64,000 nt of DNA from positions 124,001 through 188,000 of the forward strand of contig NZ_JAMYBK010000005.1 of assembly GCF_024127895.1 (NCBI RefSeq). Reading direction: 5' to 3'. Within the stretch, counting starts at the first letter, position 1; every line of letters begins with the position of its first letter. Both the position numbers and the translations under genes were made by a program. Below are positions 63,175 to 64,000 of this stretch, piece by piece. The notes under the pieces are model-generated. The model searched no databases. It saw only the letters and a list, made by a program, of their open reading frames with translations, and was not told the DNA's origin. This DNA is from Pseudomonas guariconensis. GTDB lineage: Bacteria > Pseudomonadota > Gammaproteobacteria > Pseudomonadales > Pseudomonadaceae.

Positions 63175-64000
63175 TCAGGGGGCGAACGGCAGCTCGCGCT
63201 TGTGCTGGGTCTTGCGGTAGGTGGCGACGATGATGTCGAACGCCTCCTGGCTGACCGGCTCGCCATGCAGGAAGGCATCGATCTGCTGGTAGGTCACGCC
63301 ATGGGATGCTTCGTCCGGCTTGCCCGGCGCCAGGTCTTCCAGGTCCGCCGTCGGCACCTTTTCCACCAGCGACTCCGGTGCGCCGAAGCTACGGGCGATG
63401 GCGCGCACCTGGTTTTTCACCAGGCCGCTCAGCGGCGCCAGGTCGCAGGCTCCGTCACCGAACTTGGTGAAGAAGCCCATCACCGCCTCGGCGGCATGGT
63501 CGGTGCCGATCACCAGGCCCTGGCGGGCGCCGGCGATGCTGTATTGGGCAACCATGCGCATGCGCGCCTTGACGTTGCCGACGACGAAGTCGACCAAGGT
63601 CGGCGAACCGCCTTCCAGGGCCTTCACCTCTCCCGCCAGGGCGCGCACTGCCGGTGCGATGTCGACGGTATGGACCTCGTCGGCCTTGATGACATCCAGG
63701 CAGGCCTGGGCGTCGTGCTCGTCGTGCTGCACCTGGTAGGGCAGGCGCACGGCGATGAAGCGGTAGCCGTCATCGCCGGTCTCGGCGCGCAATTCGTTGA
63801 CGGCGCGCTGGGCGAGCAGGGCGGCGGTCAGCGAGTCGACTCCGCCACTGATACCCAGGACCAGGGTCTTGAGCCGGGCATTGGCCAGGCAGTCCTTGAT
63901 GAAGGCCACGCGCCGGGCGACTTCGGCCTCGAGCGCCGCGGCGTCGGCGAACGGCGGCTGCACCTTGAGCGCTTGCGCAATCTCTCGCTGGACGGCTTGC
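63175..64000 (-). CDS. nadE: NAD+ synthetase NadE, 5' end outside window
   Basis: At least 274 codons are visible. The ATP-pyrophosphatase motif S-G-G-V-D-S is present, and the ammonia-dependent NadE fold continues to the C-terminus (H-K-R-E-L-P-F-A-P). The reading frame stays open through the window edge with [13 protein letters not shown], which fits the family N-terminus, so the start lies just beyond base 64000 and not at the internal GTG at 63963. It makes NAD from deamido-NAD, ATP and ammonia. Confidence 0.95.
   Translation of the reverse strand, partial: QAVQREIAQALKVQPPFADAAALEAEVARRVAFIKDCLANARLKTLVLGISGGVDSLTAALLAQRAVNELRAETGDDGYRFIAVRLPYQVQHDEHDAQACLDVIKADEVHTVDIAPAVRALAGEVKALEGGSPTLVDFVVGNVKARMRMVAQYSIAGARQGLVIGTDHAAEAVMGFFTKFGDGACDLAPLSGLVKNQVRAIARSFGAPESLVEKVPTADLEDLAPGKPDEASHGVTYQQIDAFLHGEPVSQEAFDIIVATYRKTQHKRELPFAP

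Noticed and set aside
63175..63963. nadE starting at the GTG at 63963
   Set aside because: The frame continues upstream with family-like residues to the window edge, so the true start is outside.

Overview
The window is about 64 kb of GC-rich chromosome, almost certainly from a Pseudomonas of the P. putida group or a close relative. The evidence is codon use, the many 'gcgggcaagcccgctccca' type REP palindromes, azurin next to nadE, the queG-nnrD-tsaE-amidase-mutL-miaA-hfq-hflX-hflKC-hisZ-purA block, and rpsF-rpsR-DUF-rplI-dnaB. Nearly all of it is conserved core genome; I see no prophage, integrated plasmid, CRISPR array or complete insertion sequence. Species assignment is inference from gene content, not a database match.

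Layout. 1-6.5 kb: the 3' end of hldE, a leftward three-gene oxidoreductase operon, an SMR transporter divergent from a LysR regulator, and waaA (Kdo transferase). 6.5-11.6 kb: a TolC-family outer-membrane protein divergent from thiC, which has a TPP riboswitch, followed by a CytX-like permease. 11.6-21.8 kb: a DUF3298 lipoprotein, nudF-yqiB-cpdA-yqiA-parE, two small coupled genes, parC, and a PqiC-like lipoprotein. 21.8-22.3 kb: a repeat island with a 176-bp MITE-like element inserted in a terminator. 22.3-30.4 kb: ahpA/ytjB and serB (divergent), psd, rhodanese, an HDOD protein, and motAB behind a FliA-type promoter. 30.5-46.5 kb: rsgA/orn, a TRIC-like membrane protein, queG, nnrD-tsaE-amiC-mutL-miaA-hfq-hflX-hflK-hflC, hisZ and purA. 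46.7-51.3 kb: a chemoreceptor and an iron-type ABC importer without an adjacent ATPase gene. 51.5-51.8 kb: two identical tRNA-Leu(CAG) genes. 52-64 kb: rnr-rlmB, rpsF-rpsR-DUF-rplI-dnaB, a YgiQ radical SAM protein, a LOG protein with a 31-codon ORF upstream, azurin, and nadE (cut by the window end).

Functionally the window holds LPS inner-core synthesis (hldE, waaA), thiamine synthesis and pyrimidine-moiety uptake, chromosome decatenation (parCE), mismatch repair, tRNA modification (queG, tsaE, miaA), RNA turnover (orn, rnr, hfq), ribosome assembly, motility, and one periplasmic electron carrier.

The most unusual signals are non-coding: the MITE with perfect 18-bp termini and a 12-bp target duplication that split a terminator and carries a REP pair; a perfect 25-bp hairpin between thiC and the permease; a 19-nt hairpin that occurs alone at gene ends and also as the outer edge of REP units; and palindromes upstream of the LysR gene, the ABC importer and the 31-codon ORF. 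I did not find a convincing new multi-gene system.
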